Source: Hansfordia pulvinata (lineage: Eukaryota; Ascomycota; Sordariomycetes; Xylariales). From it: DNA of 64,000 nucleotides. This document shows, piece by piece, positions 11,836 through 22,900 of this stretch. The stretch's first letter is position 1. Each line of letters begins with the position of its first letter. The stretch is from the NCBI GenBank assembly GCA_006538405.1, contig BJKQ01000012.1, positions 1,337,001 to 1,401,000 of the forward strand. The letters are read 5' to 3'. Both the position numbers and the translations under genes were made by a program. Below the pieces are notes generated by a model. The model searched no databases, had not been told where the DNA came from, and saw only the letters and a list, made by a program, of their open reading frames with translations.

Positions 11836-14800
11836 AGCGATGGGCAATGGAGGGCGAGCCGCGCAGACGCGGGGGCGCCGGGCTCGGAGCGGAGGGTTCC
11901 TTCGGAGGAAGTTGGCGGTGATTTAAGGGGCGAATGTCATTCCCGGCGACCTGGGGAGTATGTACGGATAGTGCTACCGATGAAAATACCGAGGGCGGTG
12001 GTTCGTTGAGTCGTGGATCTAGGTCGTCGGTTGGTGGCTGGCGAACAAGCACAAGCGAATAATCACAAGCAAGGGCACAGAGCAACCACACCACACGCGC
12101 GGAGAGAGGGCGGCTACTTGTATGCCCGGGACGCGGCGGGTTTGCCCTCGGGAGTACTACCTTTGACGGCGCCGACCGCCGCACACGTGCTCGGCACAGA
12201 CAGACATGGGAGCAGGCAGCCCAGGCCAACAGGGCCGAGGGGATTCCGGCGGGAAGGGTCGCGCCCTGATGTAATGTTACCTGACAGCAGCAGGGGCAGC
12301 AGCAACGACTCGACGCGCCTGTCCTCGTCCTTCCCGGCCTAAAAGCCAGCTAGAACGAAATGGCACGCGACAGCCGACGCTAGACGCGAAAGCAGGGCGT
12401 CGGCTCTTGCCCAGGTCGACCGTCGCATGGGGCCTGGGACTTTGGGGCAATGAGAGAAGAACCCCGTGCTGCGGGAGGCCGGCGTTGATAGGCCAGAGCC
12501 GGCCTCCCCCGCGCGGGATCCCACCGGGGCTAATCTAGGGGTCAGACTACCCTTTTGTGCCCAAGCCAGGCCGCGCCAGAGCAGCAAGCAGAGTAATAGT
12601 AAGCCCGAGGGCTGCCCGGGTCTTGCTGTGCGAGCAGAGCAGGGGTGTAAAGGGCAAGAGCAGGGCCAGCCTCTGGGAGTTGACAAGATCCGTAGATCTG
12701 GGTCTTCGTTGAGCCACTCTGTGATACATCTGGGCCCATCATCTACGGCGACCTCTCTAGCAGTTGAGGGCGACGGCGACAGCTCTCGAGCAGGGACGAG
12801 GGGCAGGCACACAGGCACACAGGCACACAGGCAGGCAAACCAGCAGATGTGGATGTGGCGCTCATGCGGGTCATGTCGATCATCCACGCGTGGGATGCCG
12901 CTCCCTGGCTGATGACCCCCATTTTTTGCCACTCGGCGTTGGGGCCAAGGTCCAGCTGAGAGACACCACGTGATGACTTCTCTTCCGAGGGGGAACATCC
13001 GGGCAGTTGTCCAGGGCGCAATGGCGAATCGAACTCGTCGTGTTTGTGGGTCATCTCCTGGAGCTCAACGTTCAGATTCGGGAGGAAAGCAACAGGAAGA
13101 AGGGGAAGAAGAGTGACACCAGCATACCCGATCACAGAAGCTGACTGTGCAAGTCGACGTGAGTGGTATTCGGATCTCGGGGCCACGTGCCAGAGGTGAC
13201 TGCCCCGATTTACTCGTCATCGCAGCTCCGAGCCATCGTCCGCTGCTGGTCAAGCCGCGTCCTGTTCTGCAGGGACTTTGGGGCAGTCATTACGACAGGA
13301 GTATTCCACTGACTTCTAGGTACCAGGTACTCGTACGGGCAAGCCAGCCAGCCTCAAAAGGGAGACGCGGACCGATGCTGGCCGGCTCGCAAGACTCGGT
13401 CAAGCTTCCGTCCTTCTCTGGCCGGGGATCGTCGCCCAGGCTCACGGATGCCGTCCAAGGGGGCTGCTACGAAGCCCAGCAGTGCGCTGCGACGCCAGAA
13501 ATGACGACAATCTCCGACAGGCGCTTGGGCACCAAGCCGTTAAGAGCGCCCACCAACAAGACCGACAGGCGGCCGTGACGCCTCCAGCGAGAAGGAACAG
13601 GCAGCTGGGGTGGAGGCGTAGTGATGAATGGGCGGGCGGGGGTGCTCGGGCCGCCGATCCCCCACTGAAAACACCGACAGCGCCGTTCGGGCCCCGCCCT
13701 TCTCACGGCGGTGTGGAGGCGGCTGCCAGGGGACGGCGCCGTTCTTCGCCAGCCGGCGACGGGTCGCCCACTCTGTTAGTGCATGTACTCGTATGCACAC
13801 TCCCGAGCGTTCCAGACAAGTAGAAAGGTTATGTGATTAAGCTATCTCTCCCAAGTACGACGCAGCCCAGGGCACTGGACTAGCGACGTCAACCTACCGG
13901 TCACCTTGCCGTTCCTGAAGTCTGTCAAGATTGAGTGCAATGCTTTGAGATGTTCTCGTCGATGCTCTCATCCCCCTCCACCCAGCTTTTTGTCACTCTG
14001 GACTCATCGTTATCTCGTCGGCACCCTGTCTGACCAGTCTGACCAGTCTGACCAGTCTGACCAATCGCAGGGCTCTCCACGCCCACGTTGCGGCGGGATG
14101 GCGAGCAGGGCTTATCATGAAAGTTGACCACCATCAGCAGATTACTGGGGGATTTTACCATTGGACTAATCTCCTGCCTACGTGCACACAGGATGTGCAA
14201 AGGCCATTTGATATTGTAGCGGTACTCGAACACTGTAGCGTGAGCTCGATCCTTGTACGCACACTTGGCATCTCTACAACGTATTCCTAAGACCTCCCTC
14301 ACGCCTCATTCATCGACCGCACTGTGCCGCTGACATCGGTGAGCCACTAGATGTCGCCAACAAGACAACTGCACTTTCGCTTGCAGCCCTACAATCCTGC
14401 CCTTGTTTCACAAGACACTCGGAACCTTTGCCTGTCCAAGAGACCCGTAGTGGCGATCCGATGCTGTCTTGAAGCTTGCCAACTGCCCGTCCACAGGCTG
14501 TCTTGTTCGTTCACTACTGTCTGAGGTATGTAGATTGTGCTTAGAAAGACGGACGGTCAGCATCCGCCTCGCCAATCCATGTAGCGGTACTCTGTCAGAA
14601 CAGAAAGCTGCTTCGGACACTCTACTTGCAAGCCCTGCTGCGAGCTTCAGCCATCGATGCTCCCCGGGTGGCCCCATCAATTCGTCCGCGGTGCGCCCGT
14701 CGCCAGCATCATCGCGCTCTGTCAGTCGAGAGCCAGCGATGGTCACCAATGCTCAAGTATATCACTTCCGGACTACGCCTCAGGGTGCAGTCTCACGAGA

Positions 14801-15165
14801 TCAGCCGCGGGTAGGTTGTAGCTCGACACGGCAGGTGTGCCGTGATAGGCCGCGCCTCCGCCAACTGCAACCCCATGACCTGATGGACTGTCCTGTCCCC
14901 TGCTTACCTTCAGATGAACCAGACCGGCCGGACAGAGGAGACTCGTTGGCAACTGTGCACCCTGTCGTCCACAGCTACTTGCCAGCGACTCCGCACCACA
15001 AGGGCCGTGACGTGGGCGGGCAGCAAGGCTGCGCGCTGCATATCGGCCAGATCACGCGTCACAGTGATTTATGCTTCTATACCTTATCTATCCACGAAAC
15101 GCCCCTCTCGCAAGTCTCAACGGACACGCCGTGACCGACCTCTCTCCCCGCTCTTCCCCGGCAGC
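11836..15165. other. Gene-free region between transporter and HET gene
   Basis: About 3.3 kb with no recognisable gene. Open frames are short and show no conserved motifs. It contains a short (CACAGG)n-like stretch near 12808-12836, ACTCGTA motifs near 13329 and 13786 and a 9-bp tandem repeat at 14029-14063. The transporter promoter (minus) must lie just right of 11835 and the HET promoter just left of 15166. Confidence 0.55.
14029..14063. repeat. 9-bp tandem repeat (TCTGACCAG), about four copies
   Basis: Perfect direct repeat with a 9-bp period; the last copy is one base short. No gene overlaps it. Confidence 0.9.
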
Positions 15166-16527
15166 ATGGACGTCTACGGCTCGCCGGTGGAGCCCGACCA
15201 GCTCCGCCTGCTCCGGCCCGTCTCCGCCTCCCCGCACGCCCTCCGCTTCAGCCTCGTCGTCGCGCCCCGCCGCCGGCTGCCCGAGTACACGGCCATCTCG
15301 TACACGTGGGGCGACGAGGCCGCGTCCGAGGAGATCCTGCTGGACGGCAGGCGGTTCCCGGTCCGCCCCAACCTGTGGTCGTGCCTGTACCACCTGGCCA
15401 CCGGCCCCGGCTCCGGCTCCGCAGAGGGGCGCCCGGTCCGGTACCTGTGGGCGGACGCCGTCTGCATCAACCAGGGCGACGACGCCGAGAAGGCCGGCCA
15501 GGTCCGCAACATGGATTGGACGTACCGCGAGGCGGACTCGGTGGTCGTCTGGCTGGGCCTGCCTCCCGTCGTGTCGGCGGGGGGCGACGAGACGGAAAGC
15601 GACGGCCACATCAACAACGACGACGACGACACGAGCGTCCAAGATCGCCGCTTCCCAGTCTCCGGGACATTCGGGGCGGCGGGCGACCTGGACTGGATCG
15701 AGGCGATGGACGACCTGGCGAACCGGCCCTACTGGTCCCGCTTCTGGGTCATCCAGGAGTGCCTGCTCGCGGCCCGCGTGGTGATCCGGTGCGGCGCCCA
15801 CGCGGTGGCCTGGGGCGACTTCGCGGACCGGCTCCTGTTCGCGGCCGGGTGGCACGACGTCGCCGAGGACCCGTACTACTCGTACGGCGGCGACGCCGCC
15901 GCTCCCCCCTCGCGTCACAAGGCGGCCGCCGCGGCGCGCTTCCGCTGCTGGCCGCTGGTGGTCGCCGCGGGCCGCGGCCACCCGGATCGCTTCCCGAACG
16001 TCCGGGGGGCTCCGCTGCGCGACCTGCTCGCCGCCCACCGCGGCGCGCGCTGCCGCGACCCCCGCGACCGCGTCTTCGCGCTGCTGGGCCTCGTCGCGGA
16101 CGACGAGAGGGCCGCCCTGCTGCGCTTCTTCCCCAACTACGCCATGGCCCCGCGCCACGTCCTCGTCGTCGCCCTGGCCCACATGACGCAGTACGCCCCG
16201 CTGAGCAGCAGCCGGGCGGCGGGCGCCGTCGTCGTCATCACGGACCGGTCCGACGACATCTTCTCGGGCTTCGGGGTGCGCGGCCAGGCCGAGAGGAAAA
16301 GGCTCCTCGCCCAGGCCGCCTCCTTCGACTACGTCGGCTTCGTCCAGGTGGAGGGCTCGTCCCCCGGCCAGCTGTATGAGGCGTTCAAGGACGCGATCGA
16401 GGCGGCGGGTTCCGAGCTCCGCGATCGCCTTTCTGAGGGCGAGGGACTCGACCCAGACTTGCTTGAGGTGGAAACGGCGGGGATGCAGGACGGGGACCGC
16501 GAGGGCCCTCGGTGTGTGGTACTGTAG
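15166..16527 (+). CDS. HET-domain (heterokaryon incompatibility) protein with C-terminal CaaX box
   Basis: Intronless, 453 residues from the ATG at 15166 (context GGCAGCATGG). The frame stays open upstream to about 14914, but that part shows no conserved sequence. The three blocks of the HET domain are present: LPEYTAISYTWGD, VRYLWADAVCINQGDDAEKAGQVRNMDWTYREADSVVVWLG, and NRPYWSRFWVIQECLLAARVVIRCG. HET proteins trigger non-self recognition cell death after hyphal fusion; many fungi carry dozens. The C-terminal part has CRDPRDRVFALLGLV, typical of large HET proteins. The protein ends in CVVL, a canonical CaaX sequence with terminal Leu, which predicts geranylgeranylation and membrane attachment. 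An acidic stretch, possibly a disordered loop, lies near residues 142-160. The gene is convergent with Rtt106, about 400 bp away. Confidence 0.9.
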   Translation: MDVYGSPVEPDQLRLLRPVSASPHALRFSLVVAPRRRLPEYTAISYTWGDEAASEEILLDGRRFPVRPNLWSCLYHLATGPGSGSAEGRPVRYLWADAVCINQGDDAEKAGQVRNMDWTYREADSVVVWLGLPPVVSAGGDETESDGHINNDDDDTSVQDRRFPVSGTFGAAGDLDWIEAMDDLANRPYWSRFWVIQECLLAARVVIRCGAHAVAWGDFADRLLFAAGWHDVAEDPYYSYGGDAAAPPSRHKAAAAARFRCWPLVVAAGRGHPDRFPNVRGAPLRDLLAAHRGARCRDPRDRVFALLGLVADDERAALLRFFPNYAMAPRHVLVVALAHMTQYAPLSSSRAAGAVVVITDRSDDIFSGFGVRGQAERKRLLAQAASFDYVGFVQVEGSSPGQLYEAFKDAIEAAGSELRDRLSEGEGLDPDLLEVETAGMQDGDREGPRCVVL

Positions 16528-16935
16528 AGCTTTGGTATACCACTTTGAAATCCCATGTCTCGGCAGACACCTTGCGGGCGAGCAGGTGGATGTTACCCAA
16601 TCGGCCCTGCAATGTTGCCCAGGAACGACACACGTCCTGACGGACCTGCGACTGATTCGATGCATCATGTCTTTTGATACACCTCCGATTCGACCTCGTC
16701 TTACAGATGGGCCGGCGGCAGCAACTTCCCTTCACGAAGCCTCGCCATCTCGGCAGAGTGCAGCGATGTCCAACAAGATTCTCTTGCAGACAGCTTCAGA
16801 CTGTTCATGTCCTGGTGGTATCTCTATCATGGTGGTTCAAATAATGTACAAGCCACATCGCCTGAATCCGCAGATACATGTGATGACTTTTTCAAATCAA
16901 CAAGGGCGCAGCGACAGGCGTAGACGCGCCGCCGT
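16528..16935. other. Convergent 3' region between HET gene and Rtt106
   Basis: About 400 bp between two stop codons. No gene or repeat is evident. Confidence 0.6.
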
Positions 16936-17008
16936 TCATTCTTGGTCCTCGGCCCCTTCAGTTTCTTCCTCCCCTTCAGCTTCTTCCTCTTCTTCGCCTT
17001 CGTCGTCA

Positions 17009-17040
<32 letters not shown>

Positions 17041-18486
17041 ACTCGTGCCAGAACCCTCGCTTTCGCCTTCGCTACCCGGGTCGTAGTCTCCCTCGTCCTC
17101 ATCCTCTTCGTCTTCGAGCTGCTCTTGTGCTTTCTGGAGCTCACTGAGACCACCCGCGGCAGCGGCGTCGTCACCATTGGCTTCGGCGCCATCCGCACCC
17201 TTCTTGCCCTTCATGTTCTCCGCCAGCTCGAGCTTCGCCTTGCGCTGGTCTGCCAGGCTGCGGTCTTGCAGGCGGTGGCGGTTGACGTAGTTTTCGCTGA
17301 TCCCGTTGTAGTCTACCTGGTCGAGCATGCCGAACTCGATTTCGTCCGTCTCCTCCTCGCCATCTTCTCCTTTGACGCCGGTGAAGAGCTCCACGACAAT
17401 GTTGAAGGTGCGCTGCAACACATTGGTGTAGCTCATGGCGGCAATGCTCTTCAGGGGGATGAAGAGCAGAGGCTTCTTGAAGCCCCACAGTATGCCGTTT
17501 TCGAGGAAGAACAGGTACCCGTCCTTTGAGCCCCTGAAAGCCTTGACGTGGACCGCGGGATCTTTGGGGCGGAACGCCTGCTTGGTGGCGCTGCGAAACT
17601 TGGCAGGGTCGGCAGAGGTGACCTGGACGTTGTTGGCAGCGGCTTTGAGGCACTTGTTGATGGCCCAGTTGAATAGAGTGGTGTAGGAGTCGGAGACGGC
17701 GGCTGCCGCTGCGGCGTTGGGCCCGCCTACGACTCCAGGTTTGGGAGCGCCGGCGGGTATGGTGAATACGAATGGTTCGGGCGCGGTAGCGGCATCTTTG
17801 GACGGGAGGTAGGAGTCGCGCGGGAATAGGATGTAGTTGTGCTGCACTTGCTGCTTCTCGGGCACAGGCAGATAAAAGGCGTATTCTGTACACTGTCAGT
17901 CGGGGCATCCGAGCACGCCAGCACAACAGAAGCGGCTGCTGGTCTGCGCAGAGCAGGGCAACGGCAGAGCAGGGCAACGGAATACTGACCAATGTCTTTC
18001 CAGGCATAGATGATGCCCGGGATGGGGTCGGTGGTGTTGGGCGCGCGGGCATAGATGTGCTGGGCAGTGAAGCACAGCTCGAACTTCTTGCGCTGGGGCA
18101 CCGAGACCGAAATCTCCTTCACCTCGAGAAGGGTGTTCTCTTTGGCGACTTGGTCGGGCGAGCTGGCGGTGCCGCCGTTTGCGCTGGGGCGAGCTACGCC
18201 GTTCTGGGAGGGCTGAATGTCGACGCGTCGACGCTTGTGGGCTGGCTCGTCGACGGGGGCATCGGCAATGCGCTGGTGAACAAAGCCGGCAATGTCGTTG
18301 AAGAGCTGGATGCGGGCTGGCGTGTCTGTGCAGGCCACCAGTCAGCGCGGGTCAGGAAAGGCTCCAGGGGGTTTCTGGACATTCGTGGCTTGGGAAACGT
18401 ACCGGCGGCCTGCTGGATGCCCTCTAGAATGTCAGGACGGGACGAAAAAGGAGGCCAAGCCTCTCGCTGTCGAGGCTGGCAGCCAT
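16936..18486 (-). CDS. rtt106: Histone chaperone Rtt106 (three exons, one-base frameshift in exon 1)
   Basis: Exons 18486-18403, 18325-17990 and 17885-16936, about 456 residues. The introns are GT-AG: donor GTACGT with acceptor CACAG, and donor GTCAGT with acceptor TACAG. Splicing gives [31 protein letters not shown], the conserved start of the second half. The centre ([49 protein letters not shown]) is the PH-like module that binds H3-H4. The C-terminus is a long acidic tail with a run of 13 Asp followed by Glu-rich sequence. Rtt106 deposits H3K56-acetylated H3-H4 during replication and in silencing. The N-terminal [11 protein letters not shown] from the ATG at 18486 is out of frame with [13 protein letters not shown]; one more base in the T5 run (A5 at 18445-18449 on plus) joins them. 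Alternatively translation could begin at an upstream ATG already in the SRPDIL frame. Confidence 0.9.
17948..17979. repeat. 16-bp tandem duplication inside Rtt106 intron 2
   Basis: Two perfect adjacent copies (17948-17963 and 17964-17979) starting GCAGAGCAGGGC lie close to the donor of the 103-bp intron. Confidence 0.9.
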
Positions 18487-19246
18487 GGGCGACGGTATCG
18501 GCGGTGCTGGGGACTGGTATAGACGCAGCTGACGCAGGTGCCGTGAGGGCAGGTAGGGACAAATGAATAACCGGCCGACAGGTTATAGGGGATGTGCTGA
18601 TGATGGTGGTGGCGATGGTGTGTGACGATTGGGCTCTCGGGAACATTGATGCCGTCCCGTCTTGTGGGAAACGAGGCTGCAAGGAGTGCTTCTTTCAGCC
18701 TTGCAACATCGCTGCAATTGCCCTAGAGTCGCGTACGTGGCCAGCCTTGCAGCTCCCGTCCTGTCGCGAAGGCGCGGTTGTGACGTAGGCCTTGTGCACC
18801 GGGGTACCTGACCACTTGAGCGCCTGTGGGCGGGTGTTGCTTTGGCCTGCCACGCCGGGGTTTGATCCGCTGTCTGCTGGGGCCGAGTACTTGCCAGTAC
18901 CTGGGACTTGCCAGTACCTGGGTCGAGGCAGACGTGACCCCGTGTATATATCTACTAAATAGGCGCAGGCTGACCCGGGAGACCGGTCCGGATAGTGCCA
19001 CCACCCGAACCCGCTCTCCGCTTCATCATTACATGGGCGTCCATCGACCAAGTCACTGCCATCGCCGTCGGGAGACACTGGATCACAAGGCCCCAACTCC
19101 TACGCGTGAGTGGCCTCTCTGAGCGGCTCTCTGAGGCGTTCCGAGACTCTTCTCGTGTTCCGCAAACCCGAAGATGCGACACTCGCGGTTCCCAGTCAAG
19201 CCTCAGTAGCGCAGCCAACACCACGCCAGACCCCGCCCCCGCCATC
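18487..19246. promoter_or_regulatory. Divergent promoter region between Rtt106 and Vfa1
   Basis: The 760-bp spacer must serve both genes, which run away from each other. It holds a TATATAT word at 18945-18951 about 300 bp upstream of the Vfa1 start and, just left of it, a 17-bp tandem duplication at 18889-18922. Confidence 0.6.
18889..18922. repeat. 17-bp tandem duplication in the divergent promoter
   Basis: Two perfect adjacent copies of a unit starting ACTTGCCAGTACC (18889-18905 and 18906-18922). Confidence 0.9.
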
Positions 19247-19962
19247 ATGTCTTTCCCCAACACCTGGCATCACCGCAAGGTCGCCCAGGCCTCCGCGAAG
19301 GGCTGCGATATCTGCTTGAAGCCCAGCGCCCATGTTCTCATCACTCCCGACAACAAGGTCTGCCTCTTCTCCTTCCGTTCTAGCCCGCGGGCTGCAGCTG
19401 ATCGTCCTCGAGGACTTTTTCTACATTTGTCTGATCCACCTCAAAGACACCAACTTTTGCACGCCCATCATTGACCACGAGGCCGTGGCCGCCAAGAAAA
19501 AAAAGGAAGAGGACGCCGAGATTGCAAAGCTGAAGAAGGAGTACGAGGAGAAGCAGCGCAAGAAGAAGGAAAAGGAGGCCAAGGAAAAGGACAAGGACAA
19601 GACAAGCGACAAGGAAAAGGAGGATGCCGACAAAGATAAGAGCAAGGAGAAAACCAAAGAGGATGTCCCCGCCGACAGCAAGGTATGAACCAGCTTGTGA
19701 GTCTTCAAGTTTGTCCCCGGCTAACCTACATCAATAGAAGTCAGAGGACGCGGCATCCAACGTGCAAGACGAGCCCCGGACTTTTGCTTTGAAAAAGTCA
19801 GTATTTACCAGTTCGTGCAATCCGTATGTGGCCGTGTTGCTGATTGGAAGTAGAATCTTCTACCAGAAACGCATCGATCGAAAGAGACAAGCCGAGATGG
19901 CCCGGAGGACGCGGGAGCAGCTGCGTGATCCCAACTTCTTCCCTGCTGTGCCAAAGCACTAA
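19247..19962 (+). CDS. vfa1: Vps4-associated protein 1 (Vfa1), four exons
   Basis: Exons 19247-19357, 19413-19682, 19738-19796 and 19854-19962 give 182 residues. The N-terminal part has a CDIC pair (residues 20-23) followed by PSAHVLITPDNK, then, after intron 1, DFFYICLIHLKDTNFC, a Cys/His arrangement typical of the Vfa1 family. The middle is a long Lys/Glu-rich coiled coil (KKKKEEDAEIAKLKKEYEEK...). The C-terminus KKIFYQKRIDRKRQAEMARRTREQLRDPNFFPAVPKH is the conserved region that binds the MIT domain of Vps4. In yeast, Vfa1 stimulates the Vps4 ATPase that recycles ESCRT-III at endosomes. Intron 2 has a textbook GTATGA donor and GCTAAC branch site. Intron 1 uses a weaker GTCTGC donor; I chose it because it alone joins PDNK to DFFYIC. 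No frameshift is needed. Confidence 0.88.
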
Positions 19963-22900
19963 CGCCGACAGGCCGGGACCTCGTCGGCGTCTTGTTCTGC
20001 TCGCGGCCCCTTGTATAGGCAATGAGGCCTCGCCCACTCCTCGGCTTGATTAGTGTTAGGTACTGAAGTGGTGTGTTCTCTAAACACTTGGTTAAGAACT
20101 TGGCTAGTCCAATTGGCCATTGCCTTGCTAGCTGAGTTGGAGGACATAATCATATCTTTTGATACTCGGCCCAAAACCACCAACCAACCGGCCACACCCG
20201 GTACCTCCATTGCCCACGCCGAGTCTTTATCGTTGTCAACGAAGACACTAGCGGGGCGTGCCGATAGACGACAGAGTGAGTTCAGATACATGAGCCTTTG
20301 CACAGGCCCAGGATTTGCGGTCTATCTGTTCCACTTGGATGGACCCTCGCGCACACTGAGGGGCTCGGAAGGGGTCAAATCTGAGTTGCATACGAGTGCT
20401 TGTAGCACGTTTAGCTTCACCCCTTACCAGTGCGAAGAATGAGGAGCTTGCTCGGACAGGGCGGATCTGGCGATATGACGCGATTCGAAAAGCGGCCAAA
20501 GACACCCTCAGGCAGCTCTATCTGCACTCCCTTGCGTGGAGCAGTCTGGTAGTCAATGCTTTCCAACCAGAATCTGAGCTGCCTCCTGACCAGATGTGTG
20601 CCTCAGATACCTCTAGGAAGCACATGTGCCTAAGATACCTCTAGGAAGCACAGCAAGTTGGCTTTGCTGTCAGAGACCCGCACAGCATGGCAGTAGGCAG
20701 AGTTGGTAAGCGGCCCTAACTCTGAATGGTCAAGATTGGGAGGCGCTACATGGCTCACATGAGTCCAGAAACCCCGACACTTTGACGCTTCCGCTGACCG
20801 AGTCTAGTCACCTAACTTAGCGGAACCTGCGGATGCTCCCGACTGTGCCGGTCACGCCGGGACGGTGGACGGAGGACGGTTTACGTTATCGACTTCTGCG
20901 AACTGAATGCATGGTGCTCCGTCCTGGCATAGAGGCTGCCTTTCTTGAGGCTTTCCGCGACTCGGTCCATATCGCAACCTTGCTCAACGGGCTTGACAGA
21001 ACTTAACCATGAAGGTAAGATATGACACGGGTCGCGGCAGGGCTGCCCTGACATGGTCCATACTAGAAGCAGTGAGGCCGGTGTACGAATATGAAGAAGA
21101 TGAGGGCCTGCGTACGTTTGGTATGACTACTGCTAGCTAAAGTGTCCACCCAAAGGAGTGGCTCATCATTCTGTTCGGCAACTTGTTTTTCAAAGCACGT
21201 CCTGCACTCGTACAAATGGGGCATCGGCCGTGTCCCCTAGGGTTGCATGTTGCAGCCACCATGTTTCCCCCTGGCGCCCGAGGAATCCAGTCGATGAAGA
21301 TACCCGCAGGGGCGTGGGCCAGACCCAGCTGCAGGCATACCTACTGCGTGCTCTCGAGCCAGACCATACTCTAGAAAGCAAAACGGATACATGAGGCGCT
21401 CAGCTAACCCACAGCTCGGTGACCACGAGGGAGGGGGGTGACGTGAGAAGCCACCTCACTACGAATCCAACAGTAGCTACGAGGCTTTCCTGATGATTAC
21501 GAATGCCCCAGTTCCCGACTCTAACTGCCGACATCTGTTTCGCCAAGTTAGCCTCAACGTCCCGCTTCGGAGGATTTCAATCAAACGGCTCCGCAACCTT
21601 AAGGGACCCCTCGTGTCACGGCAACAAGACTGTGGATGGCGCCTCGGTTCGGCAACGCGCTAAACACACCAGGTTGTGCCGTTTGCCGGTCACTCCCCCT
21701 GCCAAACGAGGACTCGCCCTCGGCCGGTAGCGATATGTCAGCAAGGGAAGCTTCGGGGTACGGAGACCGCGCACAGTGCGTGAGAGAGTCTGCTTTTGCC
21801 ACAAGTTAGTGCTGACCGATCTGAAGCCCAATACGTAACGGTGATAGTTGGCTTACGAGTCTGCAGCCTCGCGAACTCCTCGCACGCGTACGCGCACAAG
21901 TCCCGCTCAAACCCTCCCGCGGATACTTTTGTCAGGTCCCACCGTCCTCAGAACAGTACAGTACATGGGCGTGTGAGCTCAGCCCTACATTTGTAGGTCC
22001 CATCTTACAAAGACCATCTTGGCCAGTGAGAGGGGCCGAGTCGCCGCCACCGAAGGGCAGCCGAAAAAGATTGGAGGGGTTGAGACGGGGCATGGTTGAC
22101 GGGATACTTCACCCTTTGAGCGAGTACTCTGACATCAGCAGCAGACGTCACTGCGCTGGATACTGCATAGAGGTCTGTATCTCGACTTCATTCGTTTGAT
22201 TGGACTCATGGAAAGCCTCCGGAATTTGGCTGCCAGTTACTATCCCAGTCAGGCCAGGCAGAGCCTCAAGACCTGCGAAGCCAACAACGGCTCCCCCTTA
22301 TCGACCGGGGCGCGGCCTGTCACAGCACGCATTGTTCTGGCCACGAATGGCCCAGAATGGCTATATCCCTCCGGGCATCTCGGCTCGCCGCTCCGACTAC
22401 GACGTCTGGTGGGTAGCCACTGACACGAAAGGCGCATCTCCCAGTCAGCTGGTGCCGCGAGCCTGTCCTCCGCCTCTGGTGGCTGTCCACGTGAACGATG
22501 CGGCGTTCGGACTTGGGCGGAGCGTCGGCCGACTCATCGTCCTCCAGGTTCGAAACCCTGCCTAGGACGGGTGGTCACATCCGACTTCCGATCAGAGGGG
22601 TTCGTCTGAGCTCGTGGCGGATGGTCGAGACGCCGTCGACCGTCCCACTGTCGCCGCTCTAGATTAACAATTCCTGCTAGTCTTACCGAAGACGCCTCCT
22701 TTGTGGTCCACGCGACAAGCACCAGAGTCGAGACGGGGGCGTGAGCTTTCAAGGTAGGGCTGATGGGTCACGAGCTGGAGATTCTCCAGTGACGCAATTT
22801 CCACGGTGGTTGAAGACTTTCTCGGGTAAGCTACTACGAGTACACGCACCCGGAGAACACGGTTTGAAAGGTCGCCCATGAGCTCCGAGTACTGTTTGAT

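Noticed and set aside
15088..16668. Open frame of 526 codons opposite the HET gene
   Set aside because: Mirror frame of a GC-rich gene; the plus-strand frame carries all three HET blocks.
22535..22570. Hairpin around GGTTCGAAACC resembling a tRNA T arm
   Set aside because: Only four paired bases flank the loop and no cloverleaf can be built around it.
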